The position numbers and the translations under genes were made by a program. From positions 1-64,000 of the forward strand of contig JADYZW010000065.1 of the NCBI GenBank assembly GCA_020852955.1: a stretch of 64,000 bases of DNA, given 5' to 3'. The notes beneath the pieces were generated by a model, which saw nothing but the letters and a program-made list of their open reading frames with translations, did no database searches and had not been told where the DNA came from. Below, one piece after another: positions 43,036-51,724 of the stretch. Origin of the DNA: Deltaproteobacteria bacterium (lineage in GTDB: Bacteria > Desulfobacterota > Binatia > UTPRO1). Every line of letters begins with the position of its first letter. Within the stretch, counting starts at the first letter, position 1.

Positions 43036-43951
43036 CGCGCCGGGCGCAGGCGGTCCCCTCCGCGCGCGGCTCGGCGGCCGCTATCGCGACGACGCGCGGT
43101 ATCCCGCCGCGATGGTGAACGTCACTAACCGGTGCAACCTCGCGTGCACGCACTGCTTCGTGTTCCGTGGCGGCAATCCGAACGAGGCGCCGCCTTCGGT
43201 GCGCGACGAGATGAGCGATGCGGCCGTCCTCGAGACGCTCGCGCGCCTGCGCGATCGCCACGGGATCCGCACCATGCTGTGGATGGGCGGCGAGCCGCTC
43301 CTGCGCCGCCCGCTTTTGACCGCGGGCCTGCGCCTCTTTGGGCGCAACGTCATCACCACCAACGGCACCGTGCCGCTGGTCGACTTCGGGCCCGACGTCC
43401 TCTACGTGGTCAGCCTCGACGGCCCCGAGAACCTGAACGACGCGCTGCGAGGCGCGGGGACCTATCGCCGCGTCATGCGGACGCTCGATCGTCTGCCGTC
43501 CGACTTCGCCACGCCGGTGCAGGTGCAGTGCGTGGTGACGCGCCGGAACGAGCATCGGCTCGAGGAGCTCGTGAGCGCGCTCCGCCGCAGTCGCGTCAGC
43601 TGGATGACCTTCAGCTGGTACGTTCCGCGGCACGACGACGCGAGCGGCGACGCCTGGCCGGACAATGCCGCCCGTGCCTGGTCGATCGGCGAGGTGCGGC
43701 GGCTCAAGGATCTCTATCCCGGCTTCATCCGGAACTCCGCCGACAGCCTCGCGCTCATGCTGCCGCCCGCGTGCGAGCGGGTGACGGCCGCCTGTCCCGC
43801 GCAGGCGCACGTGTTGCCGCTCTGGATGGAGCGCGATCACTTCTCGACGCCGTACTGCTGCTACGGCAACGACGTCGACTGCGCGCGTTGCGGCGCCTGG
43901 GTGGTCTTCAGCTTGGCCGCGAAACGGGCGGCCGCGGAGCGGCGCACGTGA
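43025..43951 (+). CDS. Radical SAM protein
   Basis: A 308-residue radical SAM enzyme. The cluster motif CNLACTHC gives Cys37, Cys41 and Cys44 (CxxxCxxC); MLWMGGEPLLRRP and VVSLDGPENLNDALRG follow as in the SAM-binding barrel. Near the C-terminus CCYGNDVDCARCGAW supplies four more Cys, possibly an auxiliary cluster or zinc site. ATG 43025 overlaps the LLM gene by 11 bases, and the hemerythrin gene overlaps as GTGA. A peptide-modifying or small-molecule role is possible; no precursor peptide was recognised. Confidence 0.82.
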   Translation: MGPDAPGAGGPLRARLGGRYRDDARYPAAMVNVTNRCNLACTHCFVFRGGNPNEAPPSVRDEMSDAAVLETLARLRDRHGIRTMLWMGGEPLLRRPLLTAGLRLFGRNVITTNGTVPLVDFGPDVLYVVSLDGPENLNDALRGAGTYRRVMRTLDRLPSDFATPVQVQCVVTRRNEHRLEELVSALRRSRVSWMTFSWYVPRHDDASGDAWPDNAARAWSIGEVRRLKDLYPGFIRNSADSLALMLPPACERVTAACPAQAHVLPLWMERDHFSTPYCCYGNDVDCARCGAWVVFSLAAKRAAAERRT

Positions 43952-44607
43952 GGTTGATCGAGGAGCTTTGCGCCGAGCATGAGCTGATAGACGCCGGAAT
44001 CGGCGCGCTCCGGACGTACATCGAGCGGCGCATCGCTGGCGTCGCCGGCGTCGACGACGGCCGCCGCTTCGTGCGGTTCCTGCGGGTCTATGCCGCCGGC
44101 TTCCATCACGCGCGCGAGGAGGACGTGCTGTTCCCGGCGCTCGTGGAGCGGGCGGATCGGCCCGAGGCCGGACCCATCGCGGTGCTGCGGGAGGATCACC
44201 TGCGGACCAGCGCGCTGCTGTCGCGCATCGAGGCGCTGCTCGCAGCGGATCCACTCGACGCGGCGCACGCGCAGGAGCTCCACGCCGCCGCGGTGGAGTA
44301 CTCGCACGTTATGTGGCGGCACATCGACGCCGAGAACTCGGTGCTGTTTCCCGAGAGCGAGCCGCGCCTCCGGAGGGCCGGCGTCTTCGAGCTGCCGACC
44401 CGGTCGGCGACCGTCGAGGAGGCCGAGGCGCGCGACCTCGGACGCGCGCTCGTCGCCGCGTACCCGCCGTTCGACGACCGGATGGTCGTACGCGGGGACG
44501 GCTGCGTGTGCTGTCCCGCCCTCGGAGAGAGCTGTCCCGGACTCGAGCGCGCATGGTGGAGCGATTCTGAGTGGGAGGAACTCGACGACCACCTCGGCGA
44601 GGGATGA
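43948..44607 (+). CDS. Hemerythrin-like di-iron protein
   Basis: A 219-residue hemerythrin HHE-domain protein: LIEELCAEHELIDAGI, YAAGFHHAREEDVLFPALVE, LREDHLRTSALLSRIE and HVMWRHIDAENSVLFPESEP supply the His and Glu ligands of an O2- or NO-binding di-iron site. The C-terminal GDGCVCCPALGESCPG adds a Cys-rich tail that could bind a metal. It is translationally coupled to the radical SAM gene, suggesting joint function, perhaps oxygen or NO sensing or iron protection. Confidence 0.82.
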   Translation: MRLIEELCAEHELIDAGIGALRTYIERRIAGVAGVDDGRRFVRFLRVYAAGFHHAREEDVLFPALVERADRPEAGPIAVLREDHLRTSALLSRIEALLAADPLDAAHAQELHAAAVEYSHVMWRHIDAENSVLFPESEPRLRRAGVFELPTRSATVEEAEARDLGRALVAAYPPFDDRMVVRGDGCVCCPALGESCPGLERAWWSDSEWEELDDHLGEG

Positions 44608-44640
44608 CGCCGCGTTGTCGGGGCGAGCGCCGGGAGGCCG

Positions 44641-44686
44641 ACCGCTCGCGCACGGCGCGGGGAGCCCCGGGCGTGCGGCGAGCGGT
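44641..44686. terminator. Long bidirectional hairpin
   Basis: ACCGCTCGC pairs with GCGAGCGGT, with further inner pairing GCACG/CGTGC and GGGG/CCCC. It stands between the convergent hemerythrin and CMD genes, so it probably terminates both. Confidence 0.6.
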
Positions 44687-44728
44687 GGTCACGGCGTTCG
44701 CCGGAGCGCTGGGTCCGGCGCGTGGTGG

Positions 44729-45067
44729 CTACTTTGCGTCGAGCTGCTCCGACACCCACGAGTAGATCGCGACCGTTGACGGCAGCCCGATGGTGCTCGC
44801 CGCGAGCACCACGACCTGCTCGATCTCCGCACGCGTAGCGCCGGCCTCGCGCGCCTTGCGCACCGAGGAGTGCACGGCGCCTTCCCGCATGCCGCCGATC
44901 GCGATCGCGAGCTTGAGGAGCCGCACGGTCTTTTCGGGTAGGCGTCCCGCGGACTCGGCCTTGCGGAGGAGCTCCCACGCCTTGCCGACCTCTGGAAACC
45001 GCTCGACGAAGGTTCCGTAGGTCTTCGGAACCCTGTTGGTTCGTTTGACTGCGTTCGATTTGCGCAT
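44729..45067 (-). CDS. Carboxymuconolactone decarboxylase-family protein
   Basis: A 112-residue AhpD/CMD-fold protein: YGTFVERFPEVGKAWELL, KLAIAIGGMREGAVHSSVRK, EAGATRAEIEQVVVLAASTI and PSTVAIYSWVSEQL. The redox CxxC of AhpD is missing (EGAVHSSV in its place), so it is not a peroxidase partner of that type and resembles the non-Cys CMD subgroup. GAGGAG precedes ATG 45067. Role unknown. Confidence 0.82.
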   Translation of the reverse strand: MRKSNAVKRTNRVPKTYGTFVERFPEVGKAWELLRKAESAGRLPEKTVRLLKLAIAIGGMREGAVHSSVRKAREAGATRAEIEQVVVLAASTIGLPSTVAIYSWVSEQLDAK

Positions 45068-45201
45068 GCGGCTCCTCTTTCCGGGGCGATGTCGACGACT
45101 CCCGGTGTCTGGGGTGGATGTCCGCCCCAGATACCTCAGCGCCGGTCGTTTGCCTATGTCGGACCCCGTCGCCGGATTCGCGCGCGCGGACGCCGCGCGG
45201 C

Positions 45202-46506
45202 TCACGACTCGGCGCGCACGCGATGCCGGTCGCAGTAGCCGGCGTAGCGCCGCCGCTCCTCGTCGTGGCTCAAGCCGAACTGCGCGAGGGTGTAGTGATG
45301 GACGCCGCGCTTGTGCTGAGGGCTGCGAGCGAGGCAGGCCGTCATACGGGCTTCCGCTGCCGGCGTCAGCGCGAGCGCGAAGCGCTCGTAGATGGCGCGT
45401 ACGGTGGCCAGCGGGTCGCGGACAAGATCGAGATAGTGGAGATCGATCCAGCGTTCCGCTCCGCGTCCGCGGCGCGCGTTCATGCAGCGCTCGACCCCGT
45501 CGGCCAGCGCTTCGGTCGTGCGCCGTCCGAGGCGGCGGAGATCGACGTGGGCCGTCGCGAGCCCTCGCATCGTCGCGCCGAGGCTGCAGGCGGACGGCAC
45601 GACTTGGAGCGGGTCGCGGTGCAGCTGCACAATGCGCGCATCGGGAAAGGACGCCAGCAGCGCGTCGACCGTCCAGAGATGAGTGGGAGACTTGAGGACC
45701 CAGCGGTTTGCCGGGCGGTACCACTGCAGCAACTGCAGCTGTCGCCGGTAGTAGGCGTATGCCGGCGCCGCGTCGTTGCGGCTCAACCAGTCGTCGAAGG
45801 TGGGGACGTCGAACATCCAGCTGAACGCCACTCCCGCGAAGGCATTGGCGAGCAGAGGAAAACACTCTTCCGGTCCGTCGGCGGACATCTCGTGCAGGGC
45901 CAGGAGGTCGGGCGCCAGATAGTCGAGCACGCGCAGCTCTGCGCGCGCGCGGCGGCGGCGCGGGTCGCCCAGTCCGGATGCCGGCGGCGGCGAGGGATCG
46001 TGCGCCTCCCAGAAGCCGAGCCAACGATGCGCCGGGTCGCTGGCGAGCAGGTTGAGCATCAGGGTCGTGCCGCTGCGTGGGAGGCCGAGCACGAACAGCG
46101 GGGCGCGGATCTCCTCGCGCAACACCTCCGGCCGTCGTTGCCAGTCCGCCGCCAGTCGCAACCGATTGACGAGGCAGCGCAGGACCAAGCGGCGCGCGTG
46201 CAAGCGTCCGAACGGATGGAGCTCGGCCTCGTCGGCGAGCGCGCGGAGCAAGACGCGCAGGGGTGTGCGAAACTCATCGCCGCCGAAATCCCGAAGTCCC
46301 GTGCCTCGGCACGCAGCGTCGCACAATCCATCCTCCGAGAGGTCGACGCGAGCAGCTCCACCGACGGCATACGCGACGGCGTTCACGATCCGGATCGGCA
46401 TCCGCTGCACCGGTCGGTGGAACCGGACCATGCGCGGAGGCCGCGCGGCTTCGAACATCAGGGGCGCCGGGGCGGGCGTTGCGCTGGACGACGGGGCATC
46501 GATCAC
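45202..46506 (-). CDS. Sulfotransferase-family protein
   Basis: A 434-residue protein. The PAPS phosphosulfate loop is FVLGLPRSGTTLMLNLLASD and the 3'-phosphate site lies around IVQLHRDPLQVVPSACSL; WVLKSPTHLWTVDALL is also typical of the Stf0/sulfotransferase_3 group. It would transfer sulfate from PAPS to an acceptor such as a lipid, sterol or carbohydrate. The N-terminal 130 residues are less conserved. It lies upstream of the divergent radical SAM gene at 46654. Confidence 0.82.
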   Translation of the reverse strand: MIDAPSSSATPAPAPLMFEAARPPRMVRFHRPVQRMPIRIVNAVAYAVGGAARVDLSEDGLCDAACRGTGLRDFGGDEFRTPLRVLLRALADEAELHPFGRLHARRLVLRCLVNRLRLAADWQRRPEVLREEIRAPLFVLGLPRSGTTLMLNLLASDPAHRWLGFWEAHDPSPPPASGLGDPRRRRARAELRVLDYLAPDLLALHEMSADGPEECFPLLANAFAGVAFSWMFDVPTFDDWLSRNDAAPAYAYYRRQLQLLQWYRPANRWVLKSPTHLWTVDALLASFPDARIVQLHRDPLQVVPSACSLGATMRGLATAHVDLRRLGRRTTEALADGVERCMNARRGRGAERWIDLHYLDLVRDPLATVRAIYERFALALTPAAEARMTACLARSPQHKRGVHHYTLAQFGLSHDEERRRYAGYCDRHRVRAES

Positions 46507-46653
46507 CGAATGGCGGGAGAACGGCGCCCGCGACGATGCCCGATCTCAGCGCTCAGGATGACGAATCTCGGCAGCGGGCGAGGAGTGATCCCATGGACCG
46601 CATCCGCGACGGTGGACAACGACGCGGAATGGCGATTCGATGAGTGATCTCGG

Positions 46654-48075
46654 ATGCGTGTTCTTCTCGTCGCCACCAACCGCGAGAGCTCGCCGTTTCC
46701 CGTGAGCCCGCTCGGCGTGCTCGCAGTCGCCGGCGCCGCGCTTGCCGCCGGACACGAGGTCGACTTCGTCGACTGCATGTTCGCGCCGGAGCCGGTCTCC
46801 GCGCTCGGTCGGGCGCTGGACGCCAGGGCGTACGACGTCCTCGGGTTCGGCATCCGCAACCTCGACAATTGCTTCTGGCCGGCGCCCCGGCACTTCTTCG
46901 AGGACGTGCGCGTGCTGGTCGAGGCGGCGCGGCAGACGACGACCGCACCGATCGTCCTCGGCGGTTCGGGATTCTCGGTCGCACCGCACGGATGGCTTTC
47001 CCGCCTCGATGCCGACTACGGTGTCGTCGGCGAGGGCGAGAACGCTTTCACGGCGCTCCTCGCGGCGCTCGCTGACGGCCGGCGGCCCGACGGGATTCCG
47101 GGTATCGTGACGACCGCCGCCGGACGCCAGGGCGGCGGCCGGCCGTCGCGCGCTCCGGCGTCCTTTGCGCCGAGCGTCGCGGCGCTGGCGCGCCCTGCGC
47201 ACCACCTCGTCGACTACGAACGCTACGTTCGGCGCGGCGGCTTCGTTACCGTCCAGACCAAGCGCGGATGCGCGTTCGCATGCGGCTACTGCGTCTATCC
47301 GCAGCTCGAGGGGACGATGTACCGCCATCGGCCGGTCGACGCGATCGTCGACGAGATGGAAGCCGTCGTTCGGGCGCAGAACGTGCGCCAGTTCTTCTTC
47401 GCGGACTCCGTCTTCAACGCGCCGCGCGTCCCGGCCCTGGAACTCTGCCGTGCGCTCACGCGCCGCGATCTCGGCGTCGGGTGGATGGCGTACGCCAACG
47501 CGGCCGGCTTCGATGAAGAGCTCGCGCACGCGATGGCCGGCGCCGGTTGCCTCGGCGTCGAGTTCGGGTTCGACGCGGTGACGGACAAGATGCTGCGCGC
47601 GTGGCGGAAGCCGTTCGGCCAGCGTGACGTGGCGCGCAGCCTGCGGGCGTGCCGCGAGGCCGGGTTGCCGGCCGCCGTGCACCTGTTGTTCGGCGGACCG
47701 GGAGAGATCGTTGACGACATCCGCGAGAGCCAGGCCTACCTCGACGCGTGCGCGCCCGTCGATGCGGTCTTCGCCTCGCTCGGCGTGCGCATCTACGAGG
47801 GAGCGCCGATCGCCGCCAGGGCGCGCGCGGAGGGCGTGATCGACGACGACACCGATCTTTTCTTTCCCGCATGGTACGTATCCGCCGGGCTCGGCCAGGA
47901 TCCGATGCGCGCGTTGGACGGAATCGCTCGACGCCGTGACCACTGGACGACGGCCACCGACTGGACGAGCCGGACCATGCGCGTCATCCAGGCATCCGCC
48001 AACCGATTCGGTGGCCAGCCTCTCTGGCGCAACGTTCGCGAGTACGGCCGCCGTCTGCGATCTTCGCGGACCTAG
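46654..48075 (+). CDS. B12-binding-domain radical SAM protein
   Basis: A 473-residue enzyme: N-terminal cobalamin-binding-like domain (about 1-150: MRVLLVATNRESSPFPVSPL, VVGEGENAFTALLAAL) and a radical SAM domain with GCAFACGYC (Cys206, Cys210, Cys213), VEFGFDAVTDKMLRAW and LFGGPGEIVDDI. Proteins of this class methylate or rearrange unactivated carbons, for instance in hopanoid, lipid or natural-product pathways. The nearby sulfotransferase and SCP2-like gene make a lipid or sterol substrate plausible, but this is inference. Confidence 0.82.
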   Translation: MRVLLVATNRESSPFPVSPLGVLAVAGAALAAGHEVDFVDCMFAPEPVSALGRALDARAYDVLGFGIRNLDNCFWPAPRHFFEDVRVLVEAARQTTTAPIVLGGSGFSVAPHGWLSRLDADYGVVGEGENAFTALLAALADGRRPDGIPGIVTTAAGRQGGGRPSRAPASFAPSVAALARPAHHLVDYERYVRRGGFVTVQTKRGCAFACGYCVYPQLEGTMYRHRPVDAIVDEMEAVVRAQNVRQFFFADSVFNAPRVPALELCRALTRRDLGVGWMAYANAAGFDEELAHAMAGAGCLGVEFGFDAVTDKMLRAWRKPFGQRDVARSLRACREAGLPAAVHLLFGGPGEIVDDIRESQAYLDACAPVDAVFASLGVRIYEGAPIAARARAEGVIDDDTDLFFPAWYVSAGLGQDPMRALDGIARRRDHWTTATDWTSRTMRVIQASANRFGGQPLWRNVREYGRRLRSSRT

Positions 48076-48097
48076 ACTCTGACGCGTCTGGGTGTGC

Positions 48098-48127
48098 GGC
48101 GACACCGCCCTGGTGGGCGGCGTCGCC
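48098..48127. terminator. Bidirectional hairpin
   Basis: GGCGACACCGCCC-TGGT-GGGCGGCGTCGCC: a 13-base stem with one mismatch between the convergent radical SAM and di-iron genes. Confidence 0.6.
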
Positions 48128-48183
48128 GTCGGGAGCGAGATTCGGGTGGTCGGGGATGCGCGTCGAAGCGCGATGCCGCTGGG

Positions 48184-49149
48184 CTACGCGATCAGCTCCA
48201 TCTCCCGGTAGGCGGGCGCCGTGCGATCCGTGATCAGCCCGAGCCGCTGGAGCTGGGGAACGACGTAGTCGCGGAAGGGGTTCGGCTGGCGCGCGCGGAA
48301 CGCCGGGTCGAGGAACTTCTCTTCCATTTCCTTGCCGGCGACGTCCGTGTCGACACCGACCTCGCGGAAGATCGCGAACAGCGGTTCACCGAACGCCATC
48401 TGGGCTTCGGGAGAGCACAGCATGCGGAGCGCGGCAACCGCGAAGTCCTCGACGCGGGCGCGCGCGTCCTCGGACATCCGCGGAAGCTCTTCCTTCATGT
48501 AGATGAGGCCGAACGAGACGTGGCGCGCCTCGTCCTGTGCCGTGAGCTCCACGACGCGGGAGAGAACCTCGTCCTTCGTCCCTGCCTTCATGAGCTTGAA
48601 GGAGCCCATGGCGAGGCTTTCGGCGATGACCTGCATGCCGACGCACTTCATCTGCCAGAGATCCGCCGTGATCACGGCGTTCAGCAGACTCTTGAGGGGC
48701 GCCATCAGCGGATACACGCGATCGAGGCGCTGGATGTAGCGGTGGAAGACCTCGACGTGGCGGGCTTCGTCGATAACCTGGGTCGAGGCGTAGAGCTTGC
48801 CGTCCATGTCCGGGATCACGTCGACCAGCTGACCGCAGCACAGCATCGCACCCTGTTCACCGTGCAGCATCTGCGAAAGCGTCCACGCGGACCGGCGCTT
48901 GTCGAGCTCGACCTTCTGCTTCGCCGGAAGCTCTTGGATGAATCGGAACTCCTTGAGCGGGTCGCCTCCCGGTCCGGGGATGACACCGACCTGGGCGGGG
49001 TCGGTTTCGAGGTTCCACGGGATGTCCGTGGCCGCGTTCCACTGCTCCTTCTTCGCGACCTCGTAGAGATCGCGGAGCGCTTTCACGTTGGCTTCGTAGT
49101 CGAACTTCCAGAGCGTGCGAATCGGGACGATGATTTCCTCGAGTGTCAT
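48184..49149 (-). CDS. Ferritin-like di-iron oxygenase candidate
   Basis: A 321-residue four-helix-bundle protein with a full set of di-iron ligands: Glu98 (LHGEQGAM), Glu128 and His131 (VIDEARH), Glu177 (VIAESLAMG), and Glu207 and His210 (QDEARH). The double DEARH pattern resembles AurF-type N-oxygenases and related oxygenases rather than storage ferritins. It is preceded by a P450-type ferredoxin gene in the same operon, which would supply electrons. A related protein is encoded at 56713. The substrate is unknown. GAGGT precedes ATG 49149. Confidence 0.8.
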   Translation of the reverse strand: MTLEEIIVPIRTLWKFDYEANVKALRDLYEVAKKEQWNAATDIPWNLETDPAQVGVIPGPGGDPLKEFRFIQELPAKQKVELDKRRSAWTLSQMLHGEQGAMLCCGQLVDVIPDMDGKLYASTQVIDEARHVEVFHRYIQRLDRVYPLMAPLKSLLNAVITADLWQMKCVGMQVIAESLAMGSFKLMKAGTKDEVLSRVVELTAQDEARHVSFGLIYMKEELPRMSEDARARVEDFAVAALRMLCSPEAQMAFGEPLFAIFREVGVDTDVAGKEMEEKFLDPAFRARQPNPFRDYVVPQLQRLGLITDRTAPAYREMELIA

Positions 49150-49162
49150 GGTTACCTCTTCG

Positions 49163-49399
49163 TCAGCGCGAGACGGCGGTCTTGGTCGCCGCCTCGGGTT
49201 CGAGGGCGTGCAGCGCCCCCATGGGACAGTAGTCGGCCGCCTCGTGGCAGGCCTCGGTCTCCGCAGCGCCCTCCGGCTGCTTCACGACCGTCGCGGCGCT
49301 CCGACCGGGAGGGATCCGCAGGTTCTCCGGCGCCCGCTTCTCGCAGAGGCCGCACCCGACGCAGTCGGTTTCCGTGACCTCGAAGCGCGTGTGTGTCAC
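49163..49399 (-). CDS. Single-cluster ferredoxin (P450 type)
   Basis: A 78-residue ferredoxin. CVGCGLCEKRAPENL has Cys13, Cys16 and Cys19 followed by AP instead of CP, and the fourth ligand is Cys58 in YCPMGAL, giving one [4Fe-4S] cluster; Cys51 is extra. The CxxCGxCxxxAPE form is typical of ferredoxins serving monooxygenases. GTG 49399 is the likely start. It lies 13 bases upstream of the di-iron oxygenase gene. A class II activator site lies near 49520. Confidence 0.85.
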   Translation of the reverse strand: MTHTRFEVTETDCVGCGLCEKRAPENLRIPPGRSAATVVKQPEGAAETEACHEAADYCPMGALHALEPEAATKTAVSR

Positions 49400-49484
49400 G
49401 GGCGGACGTGGGTGCGGGAGGTCGCGACCCGGTCGGCGCAAGGGCGCCTCGTCGCGACAGAAGGCGGAAGAAGCATGGATCCGT

Positions 49485-49525
49485 CCGCTAGCGCGTACCG
49501 CCGGACCAGGCGATGACATATGTCA
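49485..49525 (-). promoter_or_regulatory. FNR/CRP-like site and -10 of the ferredoxin operon
   Basis: TGAC-ATAT-GTCA (49514-49525) is centred 29 bases before TAGCGG (minus strand, 49490-49485). With that hexamer as -10, the box centre falls at -41.5, the class II activator position. Transcription would begin near 49478, about 80 bases before the ferredoxin GTG. Confidence 0.6.
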
Positions 49526-49650
49526 CGCGCGGGGGCGACTCCGCGGCTGCGCCGAAGCGGACGCGACGGTCTCCGACGCCGGCGCGGCGGGGATGGCTGT
49601 TCTTCCGGACGAGCGGCGACCGTTGCGCTCGACGCTTTCTCACGCGGCGA

Positions 49651-50565
49651 TCAGAGCAGCGTCGGGACGGGCGGCAGGAGGTAGCCGGTGCCGAAGGTTC
49701 CGAGCGCCTCGGCGAAGAAGATCAGCCGGGTCTCCCGGGGTGCGGCGACGAACGAGGTGAAGCGGATGCTGCCGCTCGAGCCGCCTGCGGAGGCGCCGAG
49801 GACGGTCGCAAGGTTCGTCACGACGACGCCTGTCGCCGTGAACTCCGTGTCCGCGATCATGGTCCCGTCGGCGCGCGCGCCGAAGACGTTCCAGTCCGTC
49901 GAGCCGACCTGCGCGCGGAGCGGCACCCCCGTGACGTCCTCGAAGCTCACGAAGATCAGCTGGTCGCCTCCGAGGTCGGTGGGGGCGAGGTCGTCCGGAT
50001 CGTAGTAGGCGGCGAGTTCGAGCCCCGAGGCGCGGATCGGCCGGAGCGATACCGCCTCGTTGTCGATGACCGAGCCGAGCGCGGGAAAGCTGTCGTCGGC
50101 ATTGACGGCCGAGCGCGCCGCGGCGGGCGCGCCCCACGCCGAGCCGGTGGCGAGGTTTGCGATCGTAAAGTTGCCCGTGAGTGCGCCGGTCACGACGGCC
50201 GTGCCGACCGCGTTCACGCCGGTCGCGAACGCGGCGCCGGCCTGCGCGGGAAGACCGCTCGCGCGCAGCTCGGCGACGTCGAGCACGCGGAGCCCGCCCG
50301 CGGGCAACGTGACCGTGTGGGTAAACGGAGGACTGTCGAAGGCCGGCCCGTAGAAGAGCACCGTGACCGCCACCTCGCCCGGCATCACGTTCCGCAGGGT
50401 GAGAAACGAGGTGAAGCTCGCGCGCGCATCGTAGTAGAAGACGAGCTGATCACCTTGAGTGTCGGGGCGCTCGATGGGGAACGGCGCCACCAGGAAGGCG
50501 CCGACGGGAACGCTCCAACCCAGGAGCCAGACCACCACGAGAGCCAGCACCATCCGTCGCCGCAT
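49651..50565 (-). CDS. Secreted protein of unknown function with two related beta domains
   Basis: A 304-residue exported protein (signal VLALVVVWLLGWSVPVGA). Two halves share a DxxGDQLxF motif (TQGDQLVFYYDARASFTSFL near the start, LGGDQLIFVSFEDVTGVPL in the second half), each followed by beta-rich sequence, so it may be an internal duplication. No catalytic motif or Cys is seen. GGAGG precedes ATG 50565. It is divergent from a TetR gene. I do not recognise the family. Confidence 0.65.
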   Translation of the reverse strand: MRRRMVLALVVVWLLGWSVPVGAFLVAPFPIERPDTQGDQLVFYYDARASFTSFLTLRNVMPGEVAVTVLFYGPAFDSPPFTHTVTLPAGGLRVLDVAELRASGLPAQAGAAFATGVNAVGTAVVTGALTGNFTIANLATGSAWGAPAAARSAVNADDSFPALGSVIDNEAVSLRPIRASGLELAAYYDPDDLAPTDLGGDQLIFVSFEDVTGVPLRAQVGSTDWNVFGARADGTMIADTEFTATGVVVTNLATVLGASAGGSSGSIRFTSFVAAPRETRLIFFAEALGTFGTGYLLPPVPTLL

Positions 50566-50772
50566 ATCCACCTCCTCGCGCACAAGCGTCCGCATAACAC
50601 CCCCGCCGCCGCCGGGCGGCCTTGAGGACACTCCACCGACCTCGAGCTGGGGCAGCGGAGCACGTCGCCACGGTGTGCGGCATGAGCATCGTCATGGCTG
50701 GTGGTGACGTTTCACGAGAAGTGGTGCGCGGGGGTTGATCCGATGGCGGAACAGGCATACAGAGCATCATCG

Positions 50773-50788
50773 TAGTGAGTATTCACTA
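50773..50788. promoter_or_regulatory. TetR operator overlapping the start codon
   Basis: TAGTGA-GTAT-TCACTA, a perfect inverted repeat whose last base is the A of ATG 50788. Strong candidate for autorepression by the encoded TetR protein. Confidence 0.6.
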
Positions 50789-51429
50789 TGGGAAAGCTCG
50801 AGCGTAAACGGCCGCGTGCTCCTCGTCGCGCGGGCAGCGAACGACGGCAGGAGATCCTCGACGTGGCCGGTGCGGTCTTCGCCAGGTCGAACTACGCGAA
50901 GGTAGGAACCGCGGAGATCGCTCGCGCCGTCGGGATCTCCGAGCCCGCCCTCTATCGGTATTTTTCCGGAAAGCGCGACCTCTATCGCAAGACGCTCGCG
51001 GCGACGGGCGCGCGCCTGCTCGAGATCTGGCGAGAGGTGGGGGCGCGCAGCGGGAATCCGGTGGAGGCGCTGCGTGCCATCGGCCTCGGCTATTACGATC
51101 ATCTACGCGAGCGTTCGCCCGCGCTCAGGCTATTCTACGAGGCGATCGCCGAGATCGAGGATCCCGCCATCCACCGCACGGTGCGCGAGAACTTTCGTGT
51201 CTTGGTGGGATTCGTCGAAGCCGCCCTTGACGAGGGCAAGGCACGCGGGCTGGTCCGGCGCGACGTCGACGCGCGCATCGCGGCCTGGCACTTCATGGCG
51301 ATCGGATTGTCGTTCGATCTCATTCATATGCTCGGGCTCGACGCCGAGCTCGACCGCTCGAAGGTGGAAGCATGGGGAACCCTCTTTCTCGACTCGTTGA
51401 CGACCGACGTAGGGCGCACCCGGTCGTGA
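50788..51429 (+). CDS. TetR-family transcriptional regulator
   Basis: A 213-residue regulator with a basic N-terminus, helix-turn-helix (RQEILDVAGAVFARSNYAKV, GTAEIARAVGISEPALYRYF) and a C-terminal ligand domain of the fatty-acid-regulator style. It is coupled by GTGA to a small zinc-ribbon gene and followed by an acyl-CoA dehydrogenase gene, so it probably controls that enzyme in response to an acyl-CoA. The operator at its start codon indicates autoregulation. Confidence 0.85.
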   Translation: MGKLERKRPRAPRRAGSERRQEILDVAGAVFARSNYAKVGTAEIARAVGISEPALYRYFSGKRDLYRKTLAATGARLLEIWREVGARSGNPVEALRAIGLGYYDHLRERSPALRLFYEAIAEIEDPAIHRTVRENFRVLVGFVEAALDEGKARGLVRRDVDARIAAWHFMAIGLSFDLIHMLGLDAELDRSKVEAWGTLFLDSLTTDVGRTRS

Positions 51430-51608
51430 CGGCGAAGGCATCGCGCGACGCGCGATGCTTCTGCGGCAATCTGGTGGCGCGACTCGGCGCCGGAGGCGTC
51501 GAGATCCTCTGTCGCAGGTGCAAACGCATCCATCGCATTCCGTGGGAACGCCCGGGCCGGCGCGCGGGTCCGCCCGGAGGCGCGCCCAACAGGCGGAACG
51601 ACGTGTGA
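51426..51608 (+). CDS. Com-like small zinc-ribbon protein
   Basis: A 60-residue protein from GTG 51426, which overlaps the TetR stop as GTGA. Two Cys pairs, CFCG and CRRC, are separated by LVARLGAGGVEIL, and KRIHRIPW follows. This is the pattern of Com-family RNA-binding zinc ribbons, known from phage Mu and scattered in bacterial genomes. It might act post-transcriptionally on the operon. A longer frame from ATG 51372 would overlap the TetR gene and is less likely. Confidence 0.6.
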   Translation: MTAKASRDARCFCGNLVARLGAGGVEILCRRCKRIHRIPWERPGRRAGPPGGAPNRRNDV

Positions 51609-51724
51609 GCGAGAGGCCAGAGGTCGCGAACCCAGAGCCCGGCGCGATCCGAACGGGATCCGCCGGGCTCTCTTCATTCGGGCTGTCGACGGCGCACGCC
51701 GCGGCCCGCGATCGGAGGATCACC

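Noticed and set aside
50683..50694. TGAG-CATC-GTCA, close to the FNR/CRP-like box, between a secreted-protein gene and a TetR gene
   Set aside because: One half-site differs, and no reasonable -10 lies 28-30 bases away in either direction.
51372..51608. Longer 78-codon version of the zinc-ribbon gene from ATG 51372
   Set aside because: It would overlap the TetR gene by 58 bases; GTG 51426 gives the usual four-base overlap.
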